A DNA stretch of 64,000 nt. Origin: CAZOEL01 sp964578835. GTDB lineage: Bacteria > Desulfobacterota > Syntrophobacteria > Syntrophobacterales > Syntrophobacteraceae. Made by a program: the position numbers and the translations under genes. Numbering within the stretch: the stretch's first letter is position 1; each line of letters begins with the position of its first letter. Positions 19,144-27,305 of the stretch are shown one piece after another. A model generated the notes under the pieces. That model did not search any database. It worked only from the letters and a program-made list of their open reading frames with translations, and was not told where the DNA came from. The DNA is taken from NCBI GenBank assembly GCA_964578835.1, contig CAZOEL010000003.1, positions 93,334 through 157,333 of the forward strand, given 5' to 3'.

Positions 19144-19665
19144 ATGAGCCAGTATTACCTTTTACAGGACCAGAAGAAGTGTATCGGATGCATGAGCTGC
19201 GAAGTTCACTGTAAATCGCATCATGAATTGCCCCAAGGCCCGAAGCTCAATCAGATCATCGATGTCGGCCCCAAGATGATAGGGAGCGTTCCGAGGATTT
19301 CCTTCGTCTTCATGCCCTGTTTTCACTGTGAAGAGCCATCATGCGTTCCCGTATGTCCGACGGGCGCCATGCAGAAGCGCCCCTCGGACGGCATCGTCTT
19401 CGTCGAATCATCGCGCTGCATCGGGTGTAAGAGCTGCATCATGGCCTGCCCATGGGGAGCGCCTCAATGGAACACGGATACCGGCAAGGTCGTGAAATGC
19501 AATTATTGCATGGATCGTATCGACCAGGGGCTGAAGCCCGCATGCGTTACAAAATGCGTGACCCACTGCCTTCACTTCGGCAAGGCTTCCGAACCCGACA
19601 ATACCCGCAGAGAGCGTTTCGCCAAGAACATAGCCTTTCAACTGGAACCTACAACCAGCGCATGA
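19144..19665 (+). CDS. Four-cluster ferredoxin-type electron transfer subunit
   Basis: 173 residues from ATG 19144 (MSQYYLLQDQKK). It contains the cysteine pattern of the DmsB/PsrB/HybA family: CIGCMSCEVHC, CFHCEEPSCVPVCPTGA, CIGCKSCIMACP and CNYC...CVTKC, enough for four [4Fe-4S] clusters. No twin-arginine or Sec signal is seen, so it is probably cytoplasmic. An 81-bp gap separates it from the GltD-like oxidoreductase, and the pair probably works as an NAD(P)H-ferredoxin electron transfer unit. No molybdopterin catalytic subunit is adjacent. Confidence 0.9.
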   Translation: MSQYYLLQDQKKCIGCMSCEVHCKSHHELPQGPKLNQIIDVGPKMIGSVPRISFVFMPCFHCEEPSCVPVCPTGAMQKRPSDGIVFVESSRCIGCKSCIMACPWGAPQWNTDTGKVVKCNYCMDRIDQGLKPACVTKCVTHCLHFGKASEPDNTRRERFAKNIAFQLEPTTSA

Positions 19666-19746
19666 TAGAGTTGCCGGAATTAATTCATAACAATGGAATT
19701 TTTGAGCACGAAAAGCCAATCCGGTGAGGTTTCGAGGAAATCAGCC

Positions 19747-21618
19747 ATGAGTCTTGAACCGAAAGTCGCCAATGCGCCCATAGCCGAAGCTCTGCCAGCG
19801 CCCTGTCATAGAGCGTGTCCGGCCGGGATCGATGTGCCCAGCTACCTGGCCCTTGTCGCCCAAGGGCGTTATGAAGAAGCTCTGGAAGTCATACGGGAAG
19901 AGAATCCTTTTCCATGGGTGTGCGGACTCATTTGTCCTCACCCATGCGAGACGGCGTGTGTTCGCGGGTATCTGGACAAGCCTGTCAATATCAGGTTTCT
20001 GAAGGCCTTTGTGGCTGAATGGGCAGCCAAACGCTCAGGGTACCCCAAGCCGGAGCCGGCCGCTCCCAACGGATACAAGGTTGCCGTCATCGGTTCGGGA
20101 CCGGCGGGTTTGACAGCCGCCCATTATCTCGCGCTCAACGGCTACAAGGTGACCATCTTCGAAGCATTGCCCACAGCAGGAGGACTGCTTTCGGTCGGCA
20201 TTCCCGAATACCGTCTCCCTCGCGATATTGTAAAACAGGAAATATCCGCTATCGAATCCATGGGTGTTGATATCATAACGGGAGCGATGGTGGGCAGGGA
20301 CATAAGCTTCGCTGAGCTTCGAGATCGAGGTTATAAAGCCTTTTTCCTCGGTATGGGCGCTCATCGCGGCTTCAAATTGGAAATCAAGGGGGAAGATGAA
20401 TTCCCCCAGATTTATTGCGCTATTGCTCTTCTGCGTCGAGACAATCTCGAAGAGCGTCGCAAACCCGCCGACAAGGTGGTCGTAGTGGGCGGCGGCAACT
20501 CAGCGATGGATGCGGCGCGAACCTGCGTGCGACTTGGCTGCAAGGAGGTTCACGTGGCCTATCGGCGCACCCGTGAGGAAATGCCCGCCAATCCCCAGGA
20601 AGTGGAAGAGGCCATTGAAGAGGGCGTTCAGTTTCATTTTCTTGCCGTCCCCAAGGAGGTGGGAGGAGTTGACGGGCAGGTCGCCTATCTCGAGTGCCTC
20701 CAGGCCAAGCTCGGCGAGCCGGACTCCAGCGGACGCCGCCGGCCGATCCCGGTGGCTGGAAGTGAATTTAGAATCGAGGTCGGAGCGATCGTCACAGCAA
20801 TTGGTCAACAGCCCGACTTTCGTAATTTCTCGGATGAAATCCCCTTCAAGATAACGCCACGCAACCTTATCGTCACAGATCATGGGAGCACGAGAACAAC
20901 CGTGGAGGACATCTTCGCCGGTGGAGACGCCGCAACAGGCCCGGCCACAGTGGTGGAGGCCATTGCCGCCGGCAAACAAGCCGCGCTCGATATTCACCAC
21001 TACATCTCGGGCGCGGGCGGAAGAGCGCCGGTTTTCAAGCCTCAGAGAAAACGGAGGATTCCTTTCCTCTCCGTTCCGGCCTCTGAAAAGATGGCGGCCG
21101 GCCGCATTCCGATGCATTTGAGATCTCCGGAAGAACGGAAAAATGATTACGAGCCCGTAGAGATAGGACTTTCGGAAGCTCAGGCCAGATCCGAAGCCTC
21201 ACGTTGCCTACGCTGCGATTATTGCATCCGGTGCGGCGCCTGCGAAGCCATCTGCCGAGATGTCATTCAAGCCAATGCGTTGGAGCTTCGAGAGATCGGT
21301 CCGTCGGAAAGAGTTCTCTGCGACTACAACACCCCCAAGGAACGATGCATAGCTTGCGGCTCCTGCGCCCTCGCCTGCCCGACGAAGGCCATGGAGCTCG
21401 TCGAGGATGGGGATTTCCGGGAGATCCGTCTTTGCGGGACGGTTCTGAATAGGGTCGCAGTGGAAAAATGTGAAAAATGCGGCGAGCCGCTCATGTCGGC
21501 CGCATATCTGGAGCATGTGGCCGCTCTGAGCAGCACGGACGACCATATTCAAAGACGGCTTTGCCCCAAATGCGCAAGAAAAAGCAGGGCCGAGGGCTTT
21601 GCGGGGGTTTTGCGTTAG
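19747..21618 (+). CDS. GltD-like FAD/NAD(P) oxidoreductase with extra Fe-S and zinc-ribbon C-terminus
   Basis: 623 residues from ATG 19747, chosen for GAGGAAA upstream. The N-terminal cysteines (CHRACPAGIDVPSY, then CGLICPHPCETACVRG) match the Fe-S domain of glutamate synthase small subunits. The FAD fold is VIGSGPAGLTAAHYLALNG and the NAD(P) fold VVGGGNSAMDAARTCVRLG. The C-terminus adds two [4Fe-4S] motifs (CIRCGACEAICRD, CIACGSCALACP) and a four-Cys ribbon (CEKCGEPL...CPKCARK). Architecture matches NADPH-oxidising subunits such as SfrB or NfnB-like proteins rather than biosynthetic GltD, as no large glutamate synthase subunit is nearby. It probably accepts electrons from or gives them to the ferredoxin gene just upstream. 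Confidence 0.88.
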   Translation: MSLEPKVANAPIAEALPAPCHRACPAGIDVPSYLALVAQGRYEEALEVIREENPFPWVCGLICPHPCETACVRGYLDKPVNIRFLKAFVAEWAAKRSGYPKPEPAAPNGYKVAVIGSGPAGLTAAHYLALNGYKVTIFEALPTAGGLLSVGIPEYRLPRDIVKQEISAIESMGVDIITGAMVGRDISFAELRDRGYKAFFLGMGAHRGFKLEIKGEDEFPQIYCAIALLRRDNLEERRKPADKVVVVGGGNSAMDAARTCVRLGCKEVHVAYRRTREEMPANPQEVEEAIEEGVQFHFLAVPKEVGGVDGQVAYLECLQAKLGEPDSSGRRRPIPVAGSEFRIEVGAIVTAIGQQPDFRNFSDEIPFKITPRNLIVTDHGSTRTTVEDIFAGGDAATGPATVVEAIAAGKQAALDIHHYISGAGGRAPVFKPQRKRRIPFLSVPASEKMAAGRIPMHLRSPEERKNDYEPVEIGLSEAQARSEASRCLRCDYCIRCGACEAICRDVIQANALELREIGPSERVLCDYNTPKERCIACGSCALACPTKAMELVEDGDFREIRLCGTVLNRVAVEKCEKCGEPLMSAAYLEHVAALSSTDDHIQRRLCPKCARKSRAEGFAGVLR

Positions 21619-21718
21619 AGAACGATCTTTGCGGATGCTGGATAGACGATTCGATCGGCATGATCCCGCGAAGCATCTCTCTTATCCAGCATCCGACCTC
21701 GGGTATCCGTCATCCGGA

Positions 21719-22639
21719 TCATTGGTTTGCCTGGAGAAAGGCGGTCAGGCTTTCAGCATCCTCAACATTCAGCACTTTGGCCTCTCTGCTGATCCTGCGC
21801 ATCAAACCGCGCAGCACTTTCTTCGGCCCTACCTCCACAAAATTCCTATGCCCGGCGCCGATGAGCCTTTCTATCGATTGCCGCCACAAAACCGAACCGC
21901 ATATCTGCTCAACAAGCTTATCCGCCGCCTGCGCCCCGCTCTCGAGCGGCGCGGCGTCAACATTGTTTATGACGGTAATTCTGGGATCGTTGAAGGCGCA
22001 CCGGCGCACGTAGGGCTCGAATTTCTCGCGCGCCGCCATCATACAACGGCTGTGCCAAGGCCCGCTGACATTGAGCTTCATACACTTTTTGGCCCCGGCT
22101 TCCGAGCTGAGAGATATCGCCCGGTCAATAGGCTCTACGGGACCGGTGATGATGATCTGATCGGCGCAGTTGATATTGGCCACATCCACATCGCACAACT
22201 CGCAGATCTCCCGGATCTTCTCTTCATGCAGATCCATGATCGCAGCCATCGCGCCCGGCTCCTGCGTAGCGGTCTCCTGCATGAAGGTCCCGCGCCACCG
22301 CACCAGCTCGAGCAAATCTTTGAGGCCAAGTACTCCCGCCGCAAAAAGGGCGCTGTATTCTCCAAGGCTGTGACCGGCGGCGGCAACCGGAAAGATGTCA
22401 TGAAGCTGCAGCACCGTAAGGCACGCAAGATTCACCACAGTGATGGCCGGCTGAACGTTTTGAGTCTGTACGAGCACATCTTCCGGGCCTTCAAAACAGA
22501 GCTTTGTAATATCCATTTTCAAAATATCGCAGGCTTGGCCGAAAAGCTCCTGAACTTCAGCATAGTTCTCGTAGAACTCGCGTCCCATGCCCACATACTG
22601 CGATCCCTGGCCAGGGAAAAGAAAGACCCATTCTTGCAT
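21719..22639 (-). CDS. fabD: Malonyl-CoA:ACP transacylase
   Basis: 306 residues, typical length. It contains the oxyanion-hole loop FLFPGQGSQYVGMG, the nucleophile Ser in AAGHSLGEYSAL, and the catalytic His in NVSGPWHSRCM. Family knowledge: FabD transfers malonyl groups from CoA to acyl carrier protein in fatty acid synthesis (cytoplasm). AAGGAG precedes the ATG. It stands alone, without other fab genes, convergent with the GltD-like gene. Confidence 0.95.
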   Translation of the reverse strand: MQEWVFLFPGQGSQYVGMGREFYENYAEVQELFGQACDILKMDITKLCFEGPEDVLVQTQNVQPAITVVNLACLTVLQLHDIFPVAAAGHSLGEYSALFAAGVLGLKDLLELVRWRGTFMQETATQEPGAMAAIMDLHEEKIREICELCDVDVANINCADQIIITGPVEPIDRAISLSSEAGAKKCMKLNVSGPWHSRCMMAAREKFEPYVRRCAFNDPRITVINNVDAAPLESGAQAADKLVEQICGSVLWRQSIERLIGAGHRNFVEVGPKKVLRGLMRRISREAKVLNVEDAESLTAFLQANQ

Positions 22640-22992
22640 TCCATTGCTCCTTCCAAATTAATCAGCATCCAAGCCTCGTGGATTGCGTCTTGGAGCATCC
22701 GCTCTCCCGGACCCCGAATTCTTCGGCTATTGACTCACGCGCTTACGAATAATGAGCAACATCGGAAGCGCACCCAATAAGGCGATTGCTTTCCCTATAT
22801 AGAGCAAGGGTAACCTTGTCAAGGGAAGGTTCGAATGCGGAAGGAGCATCGAGGCAAGCGGTCGCCGCGCGCCGGGCGCAAAAGGCTTCTCGCGTCTCCC
22901 ACATGTGGATGATAAGTTTTTTTCATCAACCAAATCCGACAGGTATTGAATCTCGCCCTATAACCGCCGGGAAGTTGGCGCCACAATTTTGC

Positions 22993-23021
22993 TTGACAAC
23001 CGACAGAACTTCGTGTCTTAT
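22993..23021 (+). promoter_or_regulatory. Sigma70-type promoter of orphan RNA
   Basis: TTGACA at 22993-22998, a 17-base spacer, then TCTTAT at 23016-23021. No coding sequence follows before the strong terminator at 23155, which suggests it drives a short non-coding transcript starting near 23028. Confidence 0.6.
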
Positions 23022-23027
23022 GCCAGC

Positions 23028-23216
23028 TTCACAAAGGGGCATTTCAACTATTCATGAGAGGCAGCGGAGCCGGTCATTCAATGGAATTCCTGGAGGATTC
23101 CGCACCGGAAGCCCATGGTCTCCGCCCCGAGTATCCATCTCTGTAAAGACAATCAAGGCCATGAAGGCTTTTTGATACCCGCTAAGGGTTTCAGGGCTTT
23201 TATGGCCTTTTTTTTG
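23028..23216 (+). ncRNA. Orphan structured RNA, promoter to terminator
   Basis: The interval between a good sigma70-type promoter and a strong intrinsic terminator has no supportable ORF but much pairing potential: GCGGAG with CTCCGC enclosing CCGGT with ACCGG, enclosing GGAAT with ATTCC around a GGAGG-containing loop. It lies ~470 bp upstream of the TonB receptor on the same strand. It could be a trans-acting small RNA (GGA loops would suit CsrA binding) or the aptamer and terminator of an attenuated leader. I do not recognise a known riboswitch class. The ~1 kb between fabD and the receptor gene otherwise holds only two short near-repeats with GAGTGAAAGG (around 23436 and 23493). Confidence 0.5.
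23155..23216 (+). terminator. Intrinsic terminator
   Basis: AAGGCCAT (23155-23162) pairs with ATGGCCTT (23202-23209) around an inner hairpin with an ACCC/GGGT stem, followed by an eight-T run. It faces the plus strand, where no protein gene ends. Confidence 0.8.
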
Positions 23217-23688
23217 GCATGGGCGCAAGCGAACGGCTCGGATGCCCGTAGCCCATCTACTGCAAGCTGATATGACGCCGGTCCTTTCGGATGGAAAGCT
23301 TGGATGGCTATGGCGCCTCTCTTCGAAGTCTGCTCCCTGCCGCATCACTGCAGCGATAGGGATGTCGCCCATAGAGATCAGCCTCGTTTTGGAGCTGAGA
23401 CGAGGGAGTCGGGAGGATGTATTTGGCGCCTGTCCGAGTGAAAGGAGGTGGCCATGGCGTAGAACGCAAGAATTTTCGCACAATGATCTGAGTGAAAGGT
23501 GGAGGCAGCCGGACTCCGGCCAGAGATCAACGGCCGCCCCCCTTGAAACAAAGCCCCCTCGGAGCGAGGGATGCCGGATTTCTTTACCATACAATGCGTC
23601 CATTCGGCAATCCTTCCATTCGATCCGAGGGTAGAGCGCAATCGCCCGTATGCCGTTGCTCACCGCAACGAACAATGGAGGATACCCG

Positions 23689-26157
23689 ATGACAATATGG
23701 AGTGTCGCGCCGGCTCCGAGAAGAATTCTGCGTCTGTTGAGCCTGGGACTCTTTCTGATCTTTATCCCCGCGGTTCCTAACGCCGGCGGCCAATCGGCTC
23801 AAACCCCGCAAAACGAAAGTGCAAAGCCGGTAGAAGCGGTCGAAGACTCCGGTCAAGAAAAAGCAGACCCGATGCCGAACGGAGAAGGCCATTCTCAGGA
23901 TGGCGATGTAGGGAAGCAAGCCTCGCCTCGGAAGGAGACAAGCCGGGATGGAAGGGATAACGTCTTTCAGCTCGGCGAAGTTACCGTAACGGGAAAAATA
24001 GTGGACGAGGCCACGGTCAACATGCCGGCCGTGGTGGAAACCCTGACCGCCGAAGGTATCGAGCGCATCAACGCCGTCGAGACTTCGGACGTCTTCAAGT
24101 ACATGCCCGGTTCCTACCTGAGAAAGCTCTATCCGGGCCTGACCAACCAACCCCTGGTGATACGGGGAAACAACAGCGAGCTTACCGGCAGGACGCTCGT
24201 GCTGATGGACGGCATTCTGATCAGCGATTTCACTGCGGCCGGCAACAGCAACGGGCCAAAGTGGTTTCTGGCCTCGCCCCATGAAATCGAGAGAGTGGAC
24301 ATGATCTACGGTCCATATTCCGCGGCCCTGAGCGGCAACTCCCTTTCGGGCACAGCCATGATCACAACCCACTTTCCCGACAAGATGGAAGCAACCGCTG
24401 ATATTCAATACTATTACCAGAATTTCCACGAATACAAAACCGACGAGGACATACACGGACACAACTTCTACGCGTCGTTTGGAGACAAGATTGGAAAGTT
24501 TTCCTATAATTTCTGGTACAACCGTCTCGATACCGACATACAGCCCATCAGTTTCGTCACCAAGAAGGCGTCGGACGGAGGGGCGGCTTCCGGCAATCCG
24601 GTGCGCGGCTGGGACAAGGACAGGGACCCCAGTGGAAACAACAGGTTGATTTTTGGCTCCCCCGGAGTGTCGGATCTGGTGGACAACACCTTGAAGCTCA
24701 AGCTCGCCTATGACTTGACTTCCGACTCGCAAATTCGATTCGTCAGCGCCTATTGGGATTCGGATCAAGAGTACGACTCTCCCGAAACCTACCTGAGAGA
24801 CGCCGCCGGGAACCCGGTCTATACGGGCAAGGTGGACATTGGGGGAAAGAGCTACAATCTCGGCTCGTCAAGCTTCACCTATTCCGAGAGGGAAATGCAA
24901 AACCTCCTCAACGCTCTGACATATTCGCTGGATATTCCCGACGGTTGGAAGGTCAACGCCGTTCTCAGCTCGTATAACATGCTTGAAGACCTGAATCGCG
25001 CTTCCGCCACGGTAGCGCCCGGATCGGATTCGGGCGGAGAGGGAAAGGTCACGGACGGCGATGGCGGATGGCTCACCGCGGACCTGAGAGCCGCTCACGA
25101 TGTCCAGTGGCTGGGGACGCACACTCTTGCCGCCGGCTACCACTTCGATCGCTACTCCACAAACAGCGAGACATGGAAAGCGTCGGACTGGGTGAAGGAC
25201 GTCAGGACCACACTCACCTTGGGCTCGGAAGGGAAAACCCAGACCAACGGGCTCTACGTGGAGGACATTTACAAGATTACCGATCAATGGACGGTGTACC
25301 TGGGTGGCAGGTATGAATGGTGGCGGGGATTCGACGGGTCAAAATCGACTGACGGCGCCGCGGGGCGCGTTAGTTCAGACTTTGACGACAGGAGCGAAGA
25401 GTATTTCTCACCGAAAGTCTCCACAACGTACAGTCCTACCGAAAACTGGAGGCTCCGTGCTTCCTTTGCGCTTGCCGAGCGCTTTCCCACAGTCGGGGAG
25501 CTCTTCTATGGCGGTATAACCGCCACGGGCGTTCTCAACAACTCCAATCCCGACTTAAAGCCTGAAAAGAGCTTTTCCAAGGACTTCACCATTACCAGGC
25601 TGATCGGCAGCGACGGCGAGGCGCGGGTGACCTTCTTCGAAGATGACGTGGACGACGCCATCTATACGCAGACGAATGCGTATACGCTCGTAAGAAACTA
25701 CCAGAACGTAGACGAAGTGAGAACCAGGGGCATTGAGCTGGCCGTGAACAAACGGCGGGTCTTTCTCGACGGCCTCGGCGTATTCACCAACCTTGCCTGG
25801 CTCGACGCCGAGATACTGAAGAACGACAACGTCCCGGAAAGCGTCGGAAAGACTTTTCCCCGCGTGCCGGAATGGCGCGTGAAATGCGTCTTGGATTACG
25901 CTCCCACCGAAAAATGGGCGCTCACCTTCGCCACCCATTACGCCAGCCATGCGTTTGGGACACTCGACAACAGCGACACCAGAGACGGGTATGGCGGAAT
26001 TGACGAGTTCCTGGTGTTCGACACCAAGTTTACGTATCGGCTGCCTCAAAATTTCACGGCCAGCTTCGGTGTGGACAACCTGACAGACGAGTCCTATCAC
26101 GTGTCGCATCCTTATCCCAGAAGAACGTATCTGGCCGAGCTCAAGTGGAATTTCTGA
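23689..26157 (+). CDS. TonB-dependent outer-membrane receptor
   Basis: 822 residues from ATG 23689 (GGAGGATACCCG just upstream). An N-terminal signal segment (ILRLLSLGLFLIFIPAV) precedes a linker, then a TonB-box-like stretch (VFQLGEVTVTG). The plug domain follows (NQPLVIRGNNSELTGRTLVLMDG, a classic plug motif), then a long beta-barrel with alternating aromatic strands and a terminal Phe (LAELKWNF). Family knowledge: such receptors take up siderophores, cobalamin, nickel or other scarce ligands using the proton gradient. The downstream DUF4198 genes, often linked to nickel or cobalt uptake, make a metal complex the likeliest ligand. No TonB/ExbBD genes are in the window. Confidence 0.93.
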   Translation: MTIWSVAPAPRRILRLLSLGLFLIFIPAVPNAGGQSAQTPQNESAKPVEAVEDSGQEKADPMPNGEGHSQDGDVGKQASPRKETSRDGRDNVFQLGEVTVTGKIVDEATVNMPAVVETLTAEGIERINAVETSDVFKYMPGSYLRKLYPGLTNQPLVIRGNNSELTGRTLVLMDGILISDFTAAGNSNGPKWFLASPHEIERVDMIYGPYSAALSGNSLSGTAMITTHFPDKMEATADIQYYYQNFHEYKTDEDIHGHNFYASFGDKIGKFSYNFWYNRLDTDIQPISFVTKKASDGGAASGNPVRGWDKDRDPSGNNRLIFGSPGVSDLVDNTLKLKLAYDLTSDSQIRFVSAYWDSDQEYDSPETYLRDAAGNPVYTGKVDIGGKSYNLGSSSFTYSEREMQNLLNALTYSLDIPDGWKVNAVLSSYNMLEDLNRASATVAPGSDSGGEGKVTDGDGGWLTADLRAAHDVQWLGTHTLAAGYHFDRYSTNSETWKASDWVKDVRTTLTLGSEGKTQTNGLYVEDIYKITDQWTVYLGGRYEWWRGFDGSKSTDGAAGRVSSDFDDRSEEYFSPKVSTTYSPTENWRLRASFALAERFPTVGELFYGGITATGVLNNSNPDLKPEKSFSKDFTITRLIGSDGEARVTFFEDDVDDAIYTQTNAYTLVRNYQNVDEVRTRGIELAVNKRRVFLDGLGVFTNLAWLDAEILKNDNVPESVGKTFPRVPEWRVKCVLDYAPTEKWALTFATHYASHAFGTLDNSDTRDGYGGIDEFLVFDTKFTYRLPQNFTASFGVDNLTDESYHVSHPYPRRTYLAELKWNF

Positions 26158-26250
26158 GCAGCGGCCCGATCCCGACTCATAACGACGAAGGGTTTTCACA
26201 GCACATTCCAAATCCCGCGCCAAACCGGTTGCAGGAGAAAGGTCTACAAC

Positions 26251-27045
26251 ATGAAGAACATCAGCCGCAAAGTAAACGAAATTCTCATCACTGCCGTTTT
26301 ACTGTCATTTATCCAAGTATCTTTCGGACATGCCCACGATATGTGGGTAAGCATGCAGGATTATTTCCCAAGCAAGTCCGATCCCGCCGTGCTGGCCGTG
26401 GCGAGCGCGCATCGCTTCCCGGCGCAAACAGATGAACTGATGAGCCGCGACCGTGTTGACAAGGTCGTCATCATGAGTCCTGAAGGGAAGGAATTGGCCA
26501 CCGCGCCTCAAGGGGATGCGCAGTACAAATCAGCGACTCCTCTTGAAGGGCAGGGCTCCTATCTGGCCGTCGCGACCCCCCAGAACGGGTTTTCTTCCAA
26601 AACTGCCGAAGGGTATCAACGTGGGAAGAGCAAGAAAGACCTGAAGGATGTCATCGAATGCAGGTATTCCGAAAAGAACGGCAAGGCCCTCTTTACGGTT
26701 GGGGCTCCGGGTGGGGACGCGTTCTCGCGAACCTTCGGCCATAAGATGGAGATCATCCCGATGAAAGACCCCGCTTTTCTCAAGGAGGGAGACGAATTGC
26801 CCGTGAAGGTCCTCTTGGAAGGACAGCCGGCAAAGACCTACGTTTACGGTACATATGCTGGATTTTCCAATGAGTCCAGCACTTTTGCCTATACAACCCA
26901 TACTGACAAGGAGGGGATCGCTAAAATCAAGATCATCAAGGCCGGGACCTGGCTGCTGTTGGTCAAACAAGAGATGCCTTACTCGGATGCGACGGTATGT
27001 GACAAGACGTCCTACGCCGCGTCCCTGACTTTCCAAGTCCGCTAG
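26251..27045 (+). CDS. DUF4198 periplasmic protein
   Basis: 264 residues: signal peptide (ILITAVLLSFIQVSFGHAHD), then the DUF4198 hallmark HAHDMWVSMQDYFPSKSD directly after the cleavage region, and a beta-rich body with GKALFTVGAPGGD and AGTWLLLVKQEMPY near the C-terminus. Family knowledge: DUF4198 proteins are periplasmic, often encoded next to TonB receptors and annotated as components of cobalt or nickel transport, where the N-terminal His-rich end may bind metal. It follows the receptor by 93 bp on the same strand and is probably its operon partner. Confidence 0.85.
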   Translation: MKNISRKVNEILITAVLLSFIQVSFGHAHDMWVSMQDYFPSKSDPAVLAVASAHRFPAQTDELMSRDRVDKVVIMSPEGKELATAPQGDAQYKSATPLEGQGSYLAVATPQNGFSSKTAEGYQRGKSKKDLKDVIECRYSEKNGKALFTVGAPGGDAFSRTFGHKMEIIPMKDPAFLKEGDELPVKVLLEGQPAKTYVYGTYAGFSNESSTFAYTTHTDKEGIAKIKIIKAGTWLLLVKQEMPYSDATVCDKTSYAASLTFQVR

Positions 27046-27062
27046 CCCATATCACATGACTC

Positions 27063-27305
27063 ATGACAACAGGTGAAACTGTCGTCTATAGAAGACAATT
27101 CAGACCCTGTTTGAATGTCTGTCCGGCGCTCGTGTGCTTTTGCCCGAGCGCCGGACCGGCGTGGTCCCATGATCTGTGGCTCAATATCGACGACCATTAC
27201 TCTAAGGCCGGAGGCAAGAGCGCGGTCAAGGTCGACTTTGACCACAACTTTCCCTACTATGACATCTCGATCGAGCGCGACAGCCTGGCAAGTCAACGCG
27301 CGTAG
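27063..27305 (+). pseudogene. Truncated second DUF4198 gene
   Basis: An 80-residue frame contains AWSHDLWLNIDDHYSKAGG, parallel to HAHDMWVSMQDYFPSKSD of the preceding gene, followed by ~25 residues of family-like sequence and then a stop. Normal family length is ~260. The break coincides with the stop of the convergent pglZ gene at 27293, suggesting that acquisition of the BREX-type genes removed the rest. It could be a very short expressed protein, but the missing body argues for a gene remnant. Confidence 0.7.

Noticed and set aside
23052..23675. 207-codon minus-strand frame
   Set aside because: Composition is unlike a real protein (no conserved motif, Arg/Ser/Pro-rich). It crosses the promoter, structured RNA and terminator signals of the plus strand.
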